A stretch of DNA of 64,000 bases from positions 1 through 64,000 of the forward strand of contig NZ_CAJHCR010000025.1 in NCBI RefSeq assembly GCF_904848585.1, written 5' to 3'. Position numbers and translations under genes: made by a program. Origin of the DNA: Paraburkholderia kirstenboschensis. Lineage in GTDB: Bacteria > Pseudomonadota > Gammaproteobacteria > Burkholderiales > Burkholderiaceae. Below, one piece after another: positions 10,056 to 19,819 of this stretch. Position 1 is the first letter of the stretch, and each line of letters begins with the position of its first letter. The notes beneath the pieces were generated by a model. That model did not search any database and was not told where the DNA came from. It saw nothing but the letters and a program-made list of their open reading frames with translations.

Positions 10056-10619
10056 CTACTGTGAGGCAGTCTTCGCACGGCCAACTTCACCCTCGAGGAT
10101 CCACAAGCGCTCTTCTGCTGACCGTCGCTCGACGCGAATTACCCCTGTTCCCTGCAAGTGGCTCAAACTACCACTCGCGCCAACGATCTGCCAGAGACCA
10201 AAGATGAAGGGCCGCGGAGCTTCGTGCGACTCAGGAACATACTGAAGATGCATGTGTAACCGCATGGTGAGCTTGTCACCCGACGGAAGGGTAAAGACCA
10301 GATAGCCCGGGCCACCTCCATTCGGTTCTGCCTCGTTGCTGCCATCTGCGGCGACCTCTTCAGTCGGGACTTCGTGAAGCCCCCAATCAAGCACCGTTGC
10401 ATCCTCAAGCAGGCCCTTGCTGGTCACCTTGCCGCTTTGCCTGAGCGAAGCGACGTAACGTCCGCTGCCTTCGCCAAGCTCCAGCTTGTCATATTGATTG
10501 GGCATTCCTCGCTCACCTGTTTTGAGGTTCACAACGAACTCTAGCCTCACTGGGTCTGCGTGAGCGAACGGCGTCGACAGGATGCCAAGAGCCAGGAACA
10601 CTTGTCGGATTAATTTCAC
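10056..10619 (-). CDS. exported hypothetical protein (intact copy of a duplicated family)
   Basis: The 187-residue product starts at a GTG at 10619 with GGAGGG six bases upstream. Residues 1-22 are a signal peptide (VKLIRQVFLALGILSTPFAHA). The mature part opens with strands DPVRLEFVVNLKTGE and contains GYLVFTLPSGDKLTMRLHMH, a beta-rich pattern, followed by GLWQIVGASGSLSHLQGTG near the C-terminus. That Gly-rich ending with a GTG motif is common in secreted beta-barrel-like domains of unknown function. A decayed relative with the same ribosome site and C-terminus lies at 27240-27802. Confidence 0.75.
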   Translation of the reverse strand: MKLIRQVFLALGILSTPFAHADPVRLEFVVNLKTGERGMPNQYDKLELGEGSGRYVASLRQSGKVTSKGLLEDATVLDWGLHEVPTEEVAADGSNEAEPNGGGPGYLVFTLPSGDKLTMRLHMHLQYVPESHEAPRPFIFGLWQIVGASGSLSHLQGTGVIRVERRSAEERLWILEGEVGRAKTASQ

Positions 10620-11226
10620 TGGAACCCTCCGATTGCCTTTGCGCCGACTCTCGCTGAGACGAACTGGCCTCGTCCTTCCACGCGGTATCACTGTCGGCGA
10701 GTATGGGGCCGCAGGCGGACTTGTTCGGCGACTTCAACGGACTCCTGCAAAAGACTGTTTGCCGTTGACACGTCAACAACCGGCTACTGTAAAAGCACAC
10801 CACAGCGCCGGCGAGCCAAAAATTGCAGGATCAGTCGTCCCGCCCCACTGACAGCGCGCACCTCTTTGGCGCACAGATACCGAAGATCGTTAGTACGCAA
10901 TCTGCGATCGGAAATTAGTCGCTTTCCCGGACATGATCACGGCGACTGCATCGACGGAGTTGCGTAGGCGGGCAGTGGTGGACCCCGGCACAACAGATCA
11001 AGTAGCTCCCGGCCCGCTTCGGACGTTTGGCAGATCCGTCTCCAGCGACAACCGGGGTTGTGTTCAAAGCCGTACGAATCAGGTACGCATGACGCATATC
11101 GATCGTCCCGTCAGCGTGATGGGTGGCCCAGTTCCGGACCGGAGAGATAGCGTTCATTTCAAGAGATCGCAGGGCCGCTCAGAGGTCGCACGCGGTCGTT
11201 GCCCGAGAGATTGTCCGCAGCCCACC
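10620..11226. other. no convincing gene; small palindrome
   Basis: About 600 bases contain short shadow frames only. A GTTGAC-AC-GTCAAC palindrome at 10764-10777 lies about 145 bases upstream of the exported protein gene and could be an operator; nothing else supports that. Confidence 0.4.
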
Positions 11227-13128
11227 TTAATCGCCGAGTGCGATGCCTTCACGTCGAGGGTCTGCACCACCGGCCCAAACCTTGCGGCCATCGACGCTCT
11301 CTTGCCGCATGATTGCCTGGACACCGCTCGTCATTTCTACCTGCGACACCTGGTGACCGCGAGCCTTCAGTTCGTCCGCCAACACTGGTGTGACAAGCCC
11401 CCTCTCCAGCTCCGTCGGTCCGTTGCGACTGCCGAAGTTGGCCATACCGATGGCCGTTTGCACGTCAATGTTCCAGTCGAGCAGCGCCACGAGCGTCTTC
11501 GAGACGTACTCGATGATTTGCGATCCACCAGGGGAGCCAAGGGCAGCAAGGAACTGGCCAGTTTCGCGATCGAACACAAGGGTCGGCGCCATTGACGAGC
11601 GGGGACGCTTGCCCGGCGCTACCCGATTAGCGATGGCTTTGCCGTTTTCCGTCGGTAAAAATGAGAAGTCGGTGAGTTGGTTGTTCAGCAGGAAGCCGTG
11701 AACCATGAGGTGCGAGCCGAAGTACGATTCGATCGTCGTCGTCATTGAAATCGCGCCTCCGCGGTCATCGACAGCGACGATCTGCGACGTGGAAGTCCGA
11801 AGCGGAGAGGGGTCCGGCGCAAAGGCGACCTTCGTACCCTCGGGCACGCCAGGTTGCGCCTTGCCCATGCTCTTTTCATTGATCATTGCCGCCCGGTCCG
11901 CCAGGTAGCGGGAGTTCGTGAGACCGGCTACGTCGACTTGCACGAAGTCGGAATCGGCCACATACATGCCTCGGTCCGCGTAGGCAAGGCGATCGGCCTC
12001 GGCGATCGCGTGCACGGCATCGGGCTGCGCTTCGAACAGAGCAGGAGTGGTGACGGGCAACGGCCTCATCGAAGCGAGCGCATAGCGCGGATCCCGCTTT
12101 GCGAGTGCCTCGAGAGTGCCGAGAATCTGCGCTATGGCGATGCCGCCGGAAGAGGGCGGCGGCATGCCGCATACTCGCCAGCGCTGGTAGTCGGTGCATA
12201 ACGGAGAGCGTTCCTTTGCCCGGTAGGATCTCAAGTCTGAAAGAGACAGGGCGCCTGGATTTGCACTGCTGTTGACCTGGGCGACGAGATCGCGCGCGAT
12301 GGACCCCACGTAGAACGCGTTCGCGCCACCAGCTGCGATCTGCTTGAGTGTCTGCGCCAGTTCGGGATTGCGGACGATCGTTCCCACCGGTTTGGCTTTG
12401 CCTTGCGCGTCCAGAAAATACGCGGCCATCTGTGGAGATCCGGACAGGAACTTGTCAGCGGCCACTTGCGTATAAAGACGCTGAGAGATCGGAAAGCCCT
12501 TCTCGGCTAATCGAATGGCGGGATCAAAAAGCGTTGCCCAGGGAAGCCGGCCGTGCTTACCGTGCGCCAGTTCGAGTGCCCGCAACACGCCTGGAGTGCC
12601 CACGGAGCGTCCGCCAATCTGGCCTTCGCTAAAGTCCATGGGTTGGCCGTCAGGGCGAACGAAGAGGTTTTCGGTCGCATCGGCCGGCGCGGTCTCACGG
12701 CCGTCATAGGCGTGCACGCGCTTGCCGTCCCAATACATGATGAAGGCGCCGCCTCCGATGCCGGTGGCCTGCGGCTCCACCAACGTCAGCACGGCCTGCA
12801 TCGCGATTGCGGCGTCGATAGCAGATCCTCCACGGCGCAGGATCTGGCGTCCGGCCTCCGTGGCGAGAGGATTCGCCGCTGCGGCCATGTGACGGCCGGC
12901 ATACACGGTTGCCATGCCAGTCCGATAGCCCGATGAAACTTCGGGAGCTGCCGGTGTCGTCGGCGTGGTCGGCTGTGGCGCCGAAGCCACGACGGGCGGA
13001 GCCTGGACCTTGGCGGTATCCTGTTGCGTCCCGCACGCGGCTGCCAGAGCGCTCCAGGCGACGGTCGCAAGGGTACGGCGGAATCTGTGCTTCGGCATCC
13101 GTGCGGTTGCCAGATTTGGTTGCGCCAT
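11227..13128 (-). CDS. ggt: gamma-glutamyltransferase, lipoprotein
   Basis: The enzyme (633 residues) cleaves and transfers gamma-glutamyl groups, for example from glutathione, outside the cytoplasm. It begins at an ATG after GGAGGAGA. The signal peptide ends in a lipobox (SALAAAC, Cys32), so it is probably lipid-anchored, followed by a Pro/Thr-rich spacer. The family block GGSAIDAAIAMQAVLTLVEP with GIGGGAF lies at 100-128 and PPPSSGGIA near 323. The autocatalytic cleavage site fits TSTSQIVAVDDRGG, with Thr447 as the expected new N-terminal nucleophile, and GSPGG follows at 531-535. The length suits an uncleaved proenzyme. It appears intact and monocistronic. Confidence 0.93.
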   Translation of the reverse strand: MAQPNLATARMPKHRFRRTLATVAWSALAAACGTQQDTAKVQAPPVVASAPQPTTPTTPAAPEVSSGYRTGMATVYAGRHMAAAANPLATEAGRQILRRGGSAIDAAIAMQAVLTLVEPQATGIGGGAFIMYWDGKRVHAYDGRETAPADATENLFVRPDGQPMDFSEGQIGGRSVGTPGVLRALELAHGKHGRLPWATLFDPAIRLAEKGFPISQRLYTQVAADKFLSGSPQMAAYFLDAQGKAKPVGTIVRNPELAQTLKQIAAGGANAFYVGSIARDLVAQVNSSANPGALSLSDLRSYRAKERSPLCTDYQRWRVCGMPPPSSGGIAIAQILGTLEALAKRDPRYALASMRPLPVTTPALFEAQPDAVHAIAEADRLAYADRGMYVADSDFVQVDVAGLTNSRYLADRAAMINEKSMGKAQPGVPEGTKVAFAPDPSPLRTSTSQIVAVDDRGGAISMTTTIESYFGSHLMVHGFLLNNQLTDFSFLPTENGKAIANRVAPGKRPRSSMAPTLVFDRETGQFLAALGSPGGSQIIEYVSKTLVALLDWNIDVQTAIGMANFGSRNGPTELERGLVTPVLADELKARGHQVSQVEMTSGVQAIMRQESVDGRKVWAGGADPRREGIALGD

Positions 13129-13320
13129 GATCTTCTCCTCCGACGTGCGGAAATGACTCGTTATTGCGGCGAGCGCCTTAGCGCTACCAAGGTGGAGCTT
13201 ATGTTCTCAACGGTTGCTTGCTTCTGCACGGTCGCTACACAGGGGCCGGTGCTCCGCTGCCGAACCTGGTGTCGAGCGTGTCAGGGGACCGTTTCTCTCT
13301 CCATGCCAATGTCCGCGATA

Positions 13321-13536
13321 TTATTGACTGCCCTTCGATGGCTCGCTTTTATCTCGCGGCAACTCGCGCGGGCTCATCGTCCCTTGGTTAGTGTTTCCCT
13401 GGGTGGAATTGCCAGCGCGGAGTCCAGCCTCCGACGCAACCTTGTCCATGAGCGCACGGTCCTCTGCGTCACCCTGTTCTGCGCGCGCCGTCATTGAAAA
13501 CGCCATTAAAGCTAGTACCAATGCAACGAATCTCAT
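13321..13536 (-). CDS. small exported protein
   Basis: The product has 71 residues. The ATG at 13536 follows AGGAGGTGCGAT and starts a clean signal peptide (MRFVALVLALMAFSMTARAE). The mature part is short, polar and charged (DAEDRALMDKVASEAG), ending in a Pro/Ser/Lys-rich tail. I recognise no family. The strong ribosome site and signal peptide make it a credible gene. It lies 190 bases upstream of ggt on the same strand, but that spacing does not establish co-transcription. Confidence 0.65.
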   Translation of the reverse strand: MRFVALVLALMAFSMTARAEQGDAEDRALMDKVASEAGLRAGNSTQGNTNQGTMSPRELPRDKSEPSKGSQ

Positions 13537-14720
13537 ATCGCACCTCCTGATGGATACCCTTCGACCTTCCCATCTTTTGAGATATGGATATTCACTATAG
13601 TAAAGATGCCGTCTGCGTTCGATGCAAGTGAAACCGTAGTGACGTTGGTTTGTGCCGCCCACTTTCGATCCGCGCTGGGTGCGCAATTGTGAAGCGCTTG
13701 AACGACGTCGCCGAGTCGCTACCAAGGCAACGAGCATGCCAAGGCCCGAGTCCGTTGTCGGAGCAGTCCGAACGGTCGTCGTATCGTAGAGACATGGCCG
13801 TTGCTGTAGCGTTTCATTGACTCCCCCGGGTCACTGCACGATGTGTTTCGCACACCGTAATGGGCTGCGCAACTTGGCGCGGTCCTATGCTTCTATAAGC
13901 ATGCGGGCGTAAATCGGACAAACTATGGCGGACAGTGGCGATGTCAGCCTGGCCATCCTCAACGGAAGTCTCCCGGACAATCCTGACGTACTAATCCGTG
14001 CCACAGCTCGCCACAGCCCATCGGCCAGCTGCTACTGGCGTACGAAAACAGTCAGAGAGCGTCGCGACCCTTCCGGTTGCCCCTTCGCATGGCTCAAGAT
14101 AATCGTCCCGTTCCCGCGATCGTCAACTACTCCAGAACGCTGTTTGGGCGTATTCCTTTTGCATCGTACGCGTTGACAGGAGGGCACCGTGAACGATGTT
14201 TCCTCTGCCATTGGCTTGCGCACCGTTGCGGAGCCTGTCCCCGAGGGAATTCCCTTGTTGTCGCAGCGGCTCGCCGAAGCTCCCGAGGCGAACGGTATTT
14301 AAGGCTCTGTGCGGGTGACGCTCATTGTGTTGCTCCAAGGCAGCAGCCGAAGACAGAAAAGGAGTCATCCGCATGCAGATTGTCCCGCTATCCTGATCGA
14401 CATCGCTTGCCCAAATGGTCGCGAATGTGACGCTGAGTGTTAGGTAGTTGTTCATTGCGAAATCGATTCTGTAGGCGTTCTAAGTGAGCGAATACATGAA
14501 CGACGCCTGAGTGTCCTTTTGGCGGAAAGGGCAGTCAATATGTCTGTCTGTCTTCCTTGCGACACGTCAGTCGACTTCTATACTTCAGGCCGCATGAGGA
14601 AGCAATATGTAAAGGCCCGTGAAGGGCCTCGCCGCTACACATCACATTCAGTCAACTACGCCGATGGAAGACTATTCGACGGATAGGAGTCCTTTTCATA
14701 GGATTTTCATTGGAGGAACT
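13537..14720. other. long region with little coding evidence
   Basis: Apart from the short frame at 14189-14302, nearly 1.2 kb shows no supported gene. Several overlapping frames exist but none combines a ribosome site with a recognisable product. Confidence 0.4.
14189..14302 (+). CDS. possible 37-residue protein
   Basis: A GTG at 14189 follows ACAGGAGGG at short spacing and opens a 37-codon frame, MNDVSSAIGLRTVAEPVPEG onward, ending at TAA 14302. The ribosome site is strong for so short a frame. It may be a real small protein or the first part of a longer gene now broken. I recognise no family. Confidence 0.3.
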   Translation: MNDVSSAIGLRTVAEPVPEGIPLLSQRLAEAPEANGI

Positions 14721-15829
14721 ATGGCTGGATCACATGGCTTTGTACGAGGTCTTCATAACGTTAGCTCATCGAGTATCAGCGGAGCGCGGTTTGGTCGTAT
14801 GTTTCGAACACTGCATCGCGAGACATACGACAGGGGCGATCTGCTCACGCTGTCGAAGGAACTGATACAACTGGAGACGGCCCATCTTCGAACGTCGGCG
14901 GACCCCGATCCGGACGAATTCAATATTGTCCGCGAGGGACCGCACGTCGTCGAAGGCAGCGTTCCATTCAATCGGCAGGGCGCCCCGAACACTTTGCTCG
15001 ACATCCTATATGGCGCCCCTGAGCCGCCCGACGAGAATCCGACACTGCCAGCGGGATATACGTACTTCGGTCAGTTCATCGATCACGATCTGACCTTCGA
15101 CCCGAATAGTTCGCTTCAGAAACTGAATGACCCGGATGCAACCGAAGATTTCCGAACCCCGCGTTTCGACCTCGACTCGCTCTACGGCCGTGGTCCCGAC
15201 GATCAGCCGTATCTTTACAAGAACGCGCAACGCGACGGAGGCGGCATTCGGATGCTATTGGGGCGGAATCCCGACGATTCCGAACGGCGCGGCGAATAGC
15301 TCCGCAACGTAGAGGGCCGGGCGTTGATCGGTGACCCGCGCAACGATGAAAATGCGCTCGTGTGCCAGATCCACGCCGTCTTCCTGAACTTCCACAACAA
15401 GGTCGTCGACCCGCTGCTGGGACAGCGGCAGATGTCGTTTCACGATGCGTTCGTCGAATCTCAGTGCATCGTCAGATGGAACTATCAGTATCTTGTTCTC
15501 AACGACTATCTCCTGCGAATCGTCGGAGCCGAGACGTGGAGCAAGGTGTTCATCGGCACAGGGACGACCGATCGTCCTGCGCCGCAAATCGACTTCTATG
15601 TCCCTCATCGGGGTCAGGCATACCTGCCCGTAGAGTTTTCAGTAGCGGCATTCCGGTTTGGCCATTCGGTGCGCCCGACCATATGTCTTATCTCTTCCAG
15701 GACCCTTCGTGGAAACCAGAGAATGAGACGACCCGCAGTGGTTTCGACCCTGGGCCGGGCGTCAACATCACGACGGTCTACGATCTCATTCACTGGACAA
15801 CTAAGGGAACCATGACTCATGCATCATGA
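14721..15829 (+). pseudogene. animal-type haem peroxidase, broken by a stop and a frameshift
   Basis: The ATG at 14721 follows GGAGGAACT. The first 190 codons match the cyclooxygenase/myeloperoxidase-like superfamily: TYFGQFIDHDLTFD carries the expected distal His and calcium-site Asp, followed by RTPRFDLDSLYG. An in-frame TAG at 15297-15299 interrupts it. Beyond it the same frame continues with NDENALVCQIHAVFLNFHNK and FRFGHSVRP, which holds the proximal His. Near 15682 the homology moves to another frame (DHMSYLFQDPSW), which ends at 15829, well short of a normal length. I read it as a dead gene with two lesions and a lost C-terminus. Readthrough of the TAG would not rescue the frameshift. 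Confidence 0.8.
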
Positions 15830-16231
15830 AACACCGCTGACTGTGCTTGATTCGTGCGCGTTTCATCCAGCATGTTCGGCCAAGGCTGGGTGGGCATGCT
15901 GGGCGTGTTACAGCGGTGCTTCGGCTGAGGAGCCTGCCTGCGACTTCGCCGAGGCATCGAGCAAACTGATGTGGAAAGCTCGCGGGCGCTTGGTCAAAAT
16001 CCATACTTTAGCGGGATCGCGCAGAGCGAGATGAAGGGCGGCTACATCGCGCATGCTCTGCTTGCCTGAGCGCAGCACGGTTAGGCACTGCTTCGCGCTC
16101 ACGGGCGTTTCACAAAATAGCGAAAGTACGACTCAATCATGATGGTGCCTGTCTCGCCGGTCGGCCTTACGTGAGGTAGAGTCTCTAAGAATCGCTCGTC
16201 GCGGTTCCTACCTCCAACCGGCGTTTATTTC
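15830..16231. other. no convincing gene
   Basis: About 400 bases follow the peroxidase remnant. Short frames on the minus strand (15908-16102) lack ribosome sites and known products. Confidence 0.45.
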
Positions 16232-17110
16232 ATGAAAATCAACCGACCGGACCGGGCGCGCGCCGTCACGCGGGCCGCGTGCCTGGCGCTCATGCTGACA
16301 GGATGCGCTTCCTCTTCCGTGGATTCGCAGAATTCGTCCCATGATTGGCAGTCGCAGAGGGCGGGCACGACGTCGCTCGACGCCGCCATCTCCGGACCGC
16401 AGCGCAGCGATAAGGCGCGTGCACGCGACGTTTATCGCCATCCGCGAGAAACGCTGCTCTTCTTCGACGTCTATCCGGCGCAAGCGGTGCTCGAAATCGC
16501 GCCGGGTGGCGGATGGTACACGGACATTCTTGCGCCATACCTGCACGACGCAGGTCTGCTCTGCGAGGCGCAATATCTCAGCACGTCCGCTGATCTTGCC
16601 GCAGAGGACTATGTCACTGATGCCGCCTATCGGCGCAAGCTTGCGGACGCGCCAGCGGTGTATGGAAAAGTAGTCGTCGGCACATTGCATGCAGGTCAGT
16701 TCGCCGGCTTCGACGCCCATGACCGGTTCGACCGCGTATTAACGTTTCGGAATATCCATAATTGGATCAAGGACGGACAAATCGATGCCAACCTGGGCGC
16801 ATTTTACGGCGCGTTGAAGCATGGTGGCGAACTTGGCGTCGAGGAGCATCGCGCGCGGCCGGGAACAACCGTGCAGCAAATGATCGATTCTGGCTATGTG
16901 ACTGAGGCTTTCGTCATCGAGCACGCGCAAGCGGCCGGTTTTAAGCTCGTTGCGCGCAGCGAGATCAATGCGAATCCAAAGGATACAACGGACCATCCGC
17001 ACGGCGTGTGGTCGCTGCCGCCGACATACGAAGGGGGCGACGTCGATCGGTCAAGCTATGCCGCTATAGGAGAATCGGATCGCATGACGCTGAAGTTCGT
17101 CAAGCCTTAG
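16232..17110 (+). CDS. methyltransferase-like lipoprotein (COG4798 type)
   Basis: The 292-residue protein has a lipoprotein signal peptide with lipobox LTGC (Cys about 25). The rest resembles predicted class I methyltransferases of the COG4798 group: an opening SGPQRSDKARARDVYRHPRE, the cofactor-loop-like segment VLEIAPGGGWYTDILAPYL near 85-103, FDRVLTFRNIHNWIKDG near 165-180, and a C-terminal motif with DTTDHPHGVWSLPP. Export of a SAM-binding fold is odd because the cofactor is cytoplasmic, so the activity outside the membrane is unclear. No strong ribosome site precedes the ATG. Confidence 0.75.
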   Translation: MKINRPDRARAVTRAACLALMLTGCASSSVDSQNSSHDWQSQRAGTTSLDAAISGPQRSDKARARDVYRHPRETLLFFDVYPAQAVLEIAPGGGWYTDILAPYLHDAGLLCEAQYLSTSADLAAEDYVTDAAYRRKLADAPAVYGKVVVGTLHAGQFAGFDAHDRFDRVLTFRNIHNWIKDGQIDANLGAFYGALKHGGELGVEEHRARPGTTVQQMIDSGYVTEAFVIEHAQAAGFKLVARSEINANPKDTTDHPHGVWSLPPTYEGGDVDRSSYAAIGESDRMTLKFVKP

Positions 17111-17223
17111 CCTCCTATGCATTCCGCGAGGTGAATCCGGGTCGCGGTGCTCACGGCTCTTCGTCGCCTTGAACGATGTCCAGGTCGCTGAGGAGCTACG
17201 ACCGCACGTGGGGCAAATGAACT

Positions 17224-17521
17224 TCACCCCGCGAGCTGCCCATTTGCCGGCTTGTCGCTTATCTGTTCCAGCGCCGCATCGATTACATGAAGAGCAGACC
17301 CTAATCCCGCGGCAAGCAGCTCGTCGCGCAGGCATCGAAGTCGAGCTCGCGTGCTGGCGACGTCTGTGCCATGTGCTGCCTCCGCAACGAGGCGCACGCG
17401 TCGAACGAGCAGAGCTGCCCATGGCAAAGGCTCGGCCTGCATGAACGCCTCGAGAGCTTCGGCATGACGAAGTGCGTCATCCCACTCAGCGCCTTCGATG
17501 CCGGCCTCCATTGCATGGATG
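17224..17521 (-). pseudogene. C-terminal fragment of a cyclase/AAA/TPR signalling protein
   Basis: The frame ending at 17224 contains FHIHAMEAGIEGAEWDDALR followed by FMQAEPLPWAALLVRRVRLV and a CLRDELLAAGLGSALHVIDA segment. This is the last TPR-like stretch of large adenylate/guanylate cyclase-AAA-TPR proteins, which normally exceed 1,000 residues. Homology stops upstream near 17521, just before a GC-rich dispersed repeat and the insertion elements. Only about 100 codons remain. It is probably the stump of a relative of the intact gene at 21809. Confidence 0.6.
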
Positions 17522-17564
17522 TGGAAGCGTAGAACGGATTGAGCGAGGCAAGGCTGCGAGGGTC

Positions 17565-17602
17565 GGGTGCGGCTGACCGCCCGGAGGGCAACGCCCGGCC
17601 CA
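17565..17602. repeat. 38-base GC-rich dispersed repeat, copy 1
   Basis: This copy matches 21484-21521 with about five differences over 38 bases. It starts GGGTGCGGC and contains an AGGGCAACGCCCGG element that can fold into a short hairpin. It lies between the cyclase-protein stump and the IS110 remnant. Confidence 0.6.
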
Positions 17603-17724
17603 GATGGAATGGACACCGCCCTCCCCTCGGGGACGTGGGCATGATTGAGGGCCTCCAGAACCGAACGGCATCAATGTGCCAGAGTGGAGTTTCGACACGT
17701 CCACTTGAGGAACGGAGGCCCCAA

Positions 17725-18003
17725 ATGAATGTTACGACTTATGGACTGGATGTTGCAAAGCGGGTATTCCAGATGTACTGGGTCGATGCACAAACCGGTG
17801 AGGTTGCCAATCGCCGGTTCGGACGCGACGATCTGATCGCATTTCTGGCCCAACGCCCTCCGGGTCGAGTGGCCCTTGAGGCTTGTGGAAGCGCTCACTG
17901 GTGGGCACGTAAGATTCAGTCGCTTGGCCACAAGGTAGTGTTGCTGCATGCCCAGTTTATCCGGCCATTCGTGCAAACGCTTTCTCCTTCCCGAAGCGCT
18001 TGA
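17725..18003 (+). pseudogene. IS110-family transposase, N-terminal fragment
   Basis: The ATG at 17725 follows GGAGG. The frame reads MNVTTYGLDVAKRVFQMYWV, then LEACGSAHWWARKIQSLGH and LLHAQFIRPFVQT, the RuvC-like N-terminal part of an IS110-family DEDD transposase. It includes the first catalytic Asp (GLDVA) and the Glu of LEACG. After RPFVQT the homology ends abruptly at about 17980 and the frame closes at 18003 with unrelated residues. The rest of the gene, about 250 codons, is replaced by an IS1182 transposase. The upstream stretch 17640-17724 is probably the left noncoding end of this element. Confidence 0.8.
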
Positions 18004-19372
18004 TGACTACGTGACCGACACCAATCCTGTGCGCGTGGTGGATGTCTTTGTGGATGAGCTCGATCTTCAGAAGCTCGGGTTTGAAGGTGTTGAGCCAGCG
18101 CTGACCGGCCGGCCTTCGTATCATCCGGAGGTGATGCTCAAGATCTATATCTACGGTTACCTGAACCGTATTCAATCCAGCCGTCGCCTTGAACGCGAGG
18201 CCCAGCGCAACGTCGAACTGATGTGGCTCACCGGACGCCTGGCGCCGGACTTCAAGACCATTGCGCGGTTCCGTAAAGACAACGGCAAAGCGATCCGCAG
18301 CGTCTGCCGTCAGTTCGTCGTGCTATGCCAGCGTCTGGACCTCTTCGCCGAAGCGATCGTTGCGATCGACGGCAGCAAGTTCAAGGCGGTGAACCACCGC
18401 GACCGCAATTTCACGAGCGCCAAGCTCGAACGACGCATGCGCGACATCGAGTCAAGTATCGCTCGCTATCTCGAGGCAATGGACACAGCGGATCGTCAGG
18501 AGCCTGCAATTGCGACGGCCAGAACAGCGCGACTGCAGGACAAGATTGCGGCCTTGAAGGAACAGATGCGAAGCCTCAAGGAGATCGAGGTCCAACTCAA
18601 CGCGGCACCCGACAAACAGGTATCGCTCACGGATCCGGATGCCCGTTCGATGAAGACACGAGGAACGGGAGTCGTCGGCTACAACGTCCAGACGGCGGTG
18701 GACACGAAGCACCATTTGATCGTCGCGCACGTCGTTACTAATGATGGCATTGATCGTGATCGGTTGACGTCGATGGCGAAGCTTGCCCGTGCAGAGATGG
18801 GTGTCGACAAGCTCACCGCAGTTGCGGATCGCGGCTACTACAAGAGCGAGGAGATACTCGCATGCCATGAGGCTGGGATAAGCGTGTTCGTTCCGAAGAC
18901 GGTGACATCGAGCGCAACGGCTCACGGCCGCTTCGGCAAGGATGACTTCATTTACAACGCCCAGACGAATGAATATCGGTGCCCGGCCGGCGAGCGGCTC
19001 ATCTGGCGATTCTCGACCGTTGAGCGCGGCCTGAAGATCAGTAAGTACTGGAGTTCGAATTGCCAGCAATGTCCGCTCAAAGGGGACTGCACGCCGGGCC
19101 CTCAACGTCGCGTGACGCGCTGGGAACACGAAGCTGTTCTTGATGAGATGCAGGTGCGACTTGATCATGCGCCTGAGATGATGCGCATCCGGCGACAGAC
19201 TGTCGAGCACCCGTTCGGCACGATCAAGGCATGGATGGGTGCCACTCATTTCCTGACACGGACCATCGGGCGGGTGAGCACGGAGATGAGCTTGCACGTG
19301 CTGGCGTACAACATGAAGCGGGCGATCAAGCTACTCGGTTCAGAAGCGGTTATGAAGGCGATGAGGGCGTGA
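17948..19372 (+). CDS. IS1182-family transposase with replaced N-terminus
   Basis: The 474-residue frame is an IS1182-family (IS5-related) DDE transposase. From LLPEALDDYVTDTNPVRVVD onward it matches the family: IYIYGYLNRIQSSRRLEREA, AIVAIDGSKFKAVNHRDRNF with a catalytic Asp, VVGYNVQTAVDTKHHLIVAH, VADRGYYKSEEI with the second Asp, and RRQTVEHPFGTIKAWMGA with the Glu. Its first 14 residues (MPSLSGHSCKRFLL) come from out-of-frame IS110 sequence, because the element lost its own start at the junction near 17983. The catalytic core is complete, but the left end is missing, so the copy is probably immobile even if expressed. A shorter dead copy lies at 51430. Confidence 0.88.
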   Translation: MPSLSGHSCKRFLLPEALDDYVTDTNPVRVVDVFVDELDLQKLGFEGVEPALTGRPSYHPEVMLKIYIYGYLNRIQSSRRLEREAQRNVELMWLTGRLAPDFKTIARFRKDNGKAIRSVCRQFVVLCQRLDLFAEAIVAIDGSKFKAVNHRDRNFTSAKLERRMRDIESSIARYLEAMDTADRQEPAIATARTARLQDKIAALKEQMRSLKEIEVQLNAAPDKQVSLTDPDARSMKTRGTGVVGYNVQTAVDTKHHLIVAHVVTNDGIDRDRLTSMAKLARAEMGVDKLTAVADRGYYKSEEILACHEAGISVFVPKTVTSSATAHGRFGKDDFIYNAQTNEYRCPAGERLIWRFSTVERGLKISKYWSSNCQQCPLKGDCTPGPQRRVTRWEHEAVLDEMQVRLDHAPEMMRIRRQTVEHPFGTIKAWMGATHFLTRTIGRVSTEMSLHVLAYNMKRAIKLLGSEAVMKAMRA

Positions 19373-19819
19373 TGCCCGTACGGGGTTGTTGACCCTTTGC
19401 GATGTGTTCGACCGTGATTTGACGTTTGGGTTGCCGCAATCGAAAAGCCGTGACCTGCGCCGAGACAGGTTTCGTCAATTCCCAGTCGCCAGCCGTTTTG
19501 ACACACTCTGGGCCAGGAACGGACGTCGACGTACCAGCTTAGGATCGCTCCGAAGCGGACTCTCGCGAACTGTTTCGCGTAGCTTGCGCGCACCGGGGAG
19601 GTCCAGGAACCTTGAGTGCGGGGAACGTGAACCCCGCGGAGTTCGGTTAGCCCCGATCTGATTCACGCGTCGCGCTGATCAGTTTCGCGCGACGTGGACG
19701 CTCTTCAAACGTGCGCGACACAAGCAAGTCACCCGGCAACGACGACGGCAATGTCCGCAGCATGTTCGCGCTGAATCCCGCGACGCGGCGCGGGCGCGCG
19801 AGGCCGCGCGCTTAAATTT
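19373..19819. other. IS1182 right flank, no gene
   Basis: These 450 bases follow the transposase. They should contain the right end of the IS1182 element, but I could not place its inverted repeat because the left end is gone. No coding region is supported. Confidence 0.4.

Noticed and set aside
14721..15829. programmed readthrough or amber recoding in the haem peroxidase gene
   Set aside because: A second lesion, the frameshift near 15682, and the missing C-terminus show general decay rather than recoding at one TAG.
17948..19372. novel transposase with an unusual N-terminus
   Set aside because: The N-terminal residues are explained by out-of-frame reading of the IS110 fragment; the rest is ordinary IS1182.
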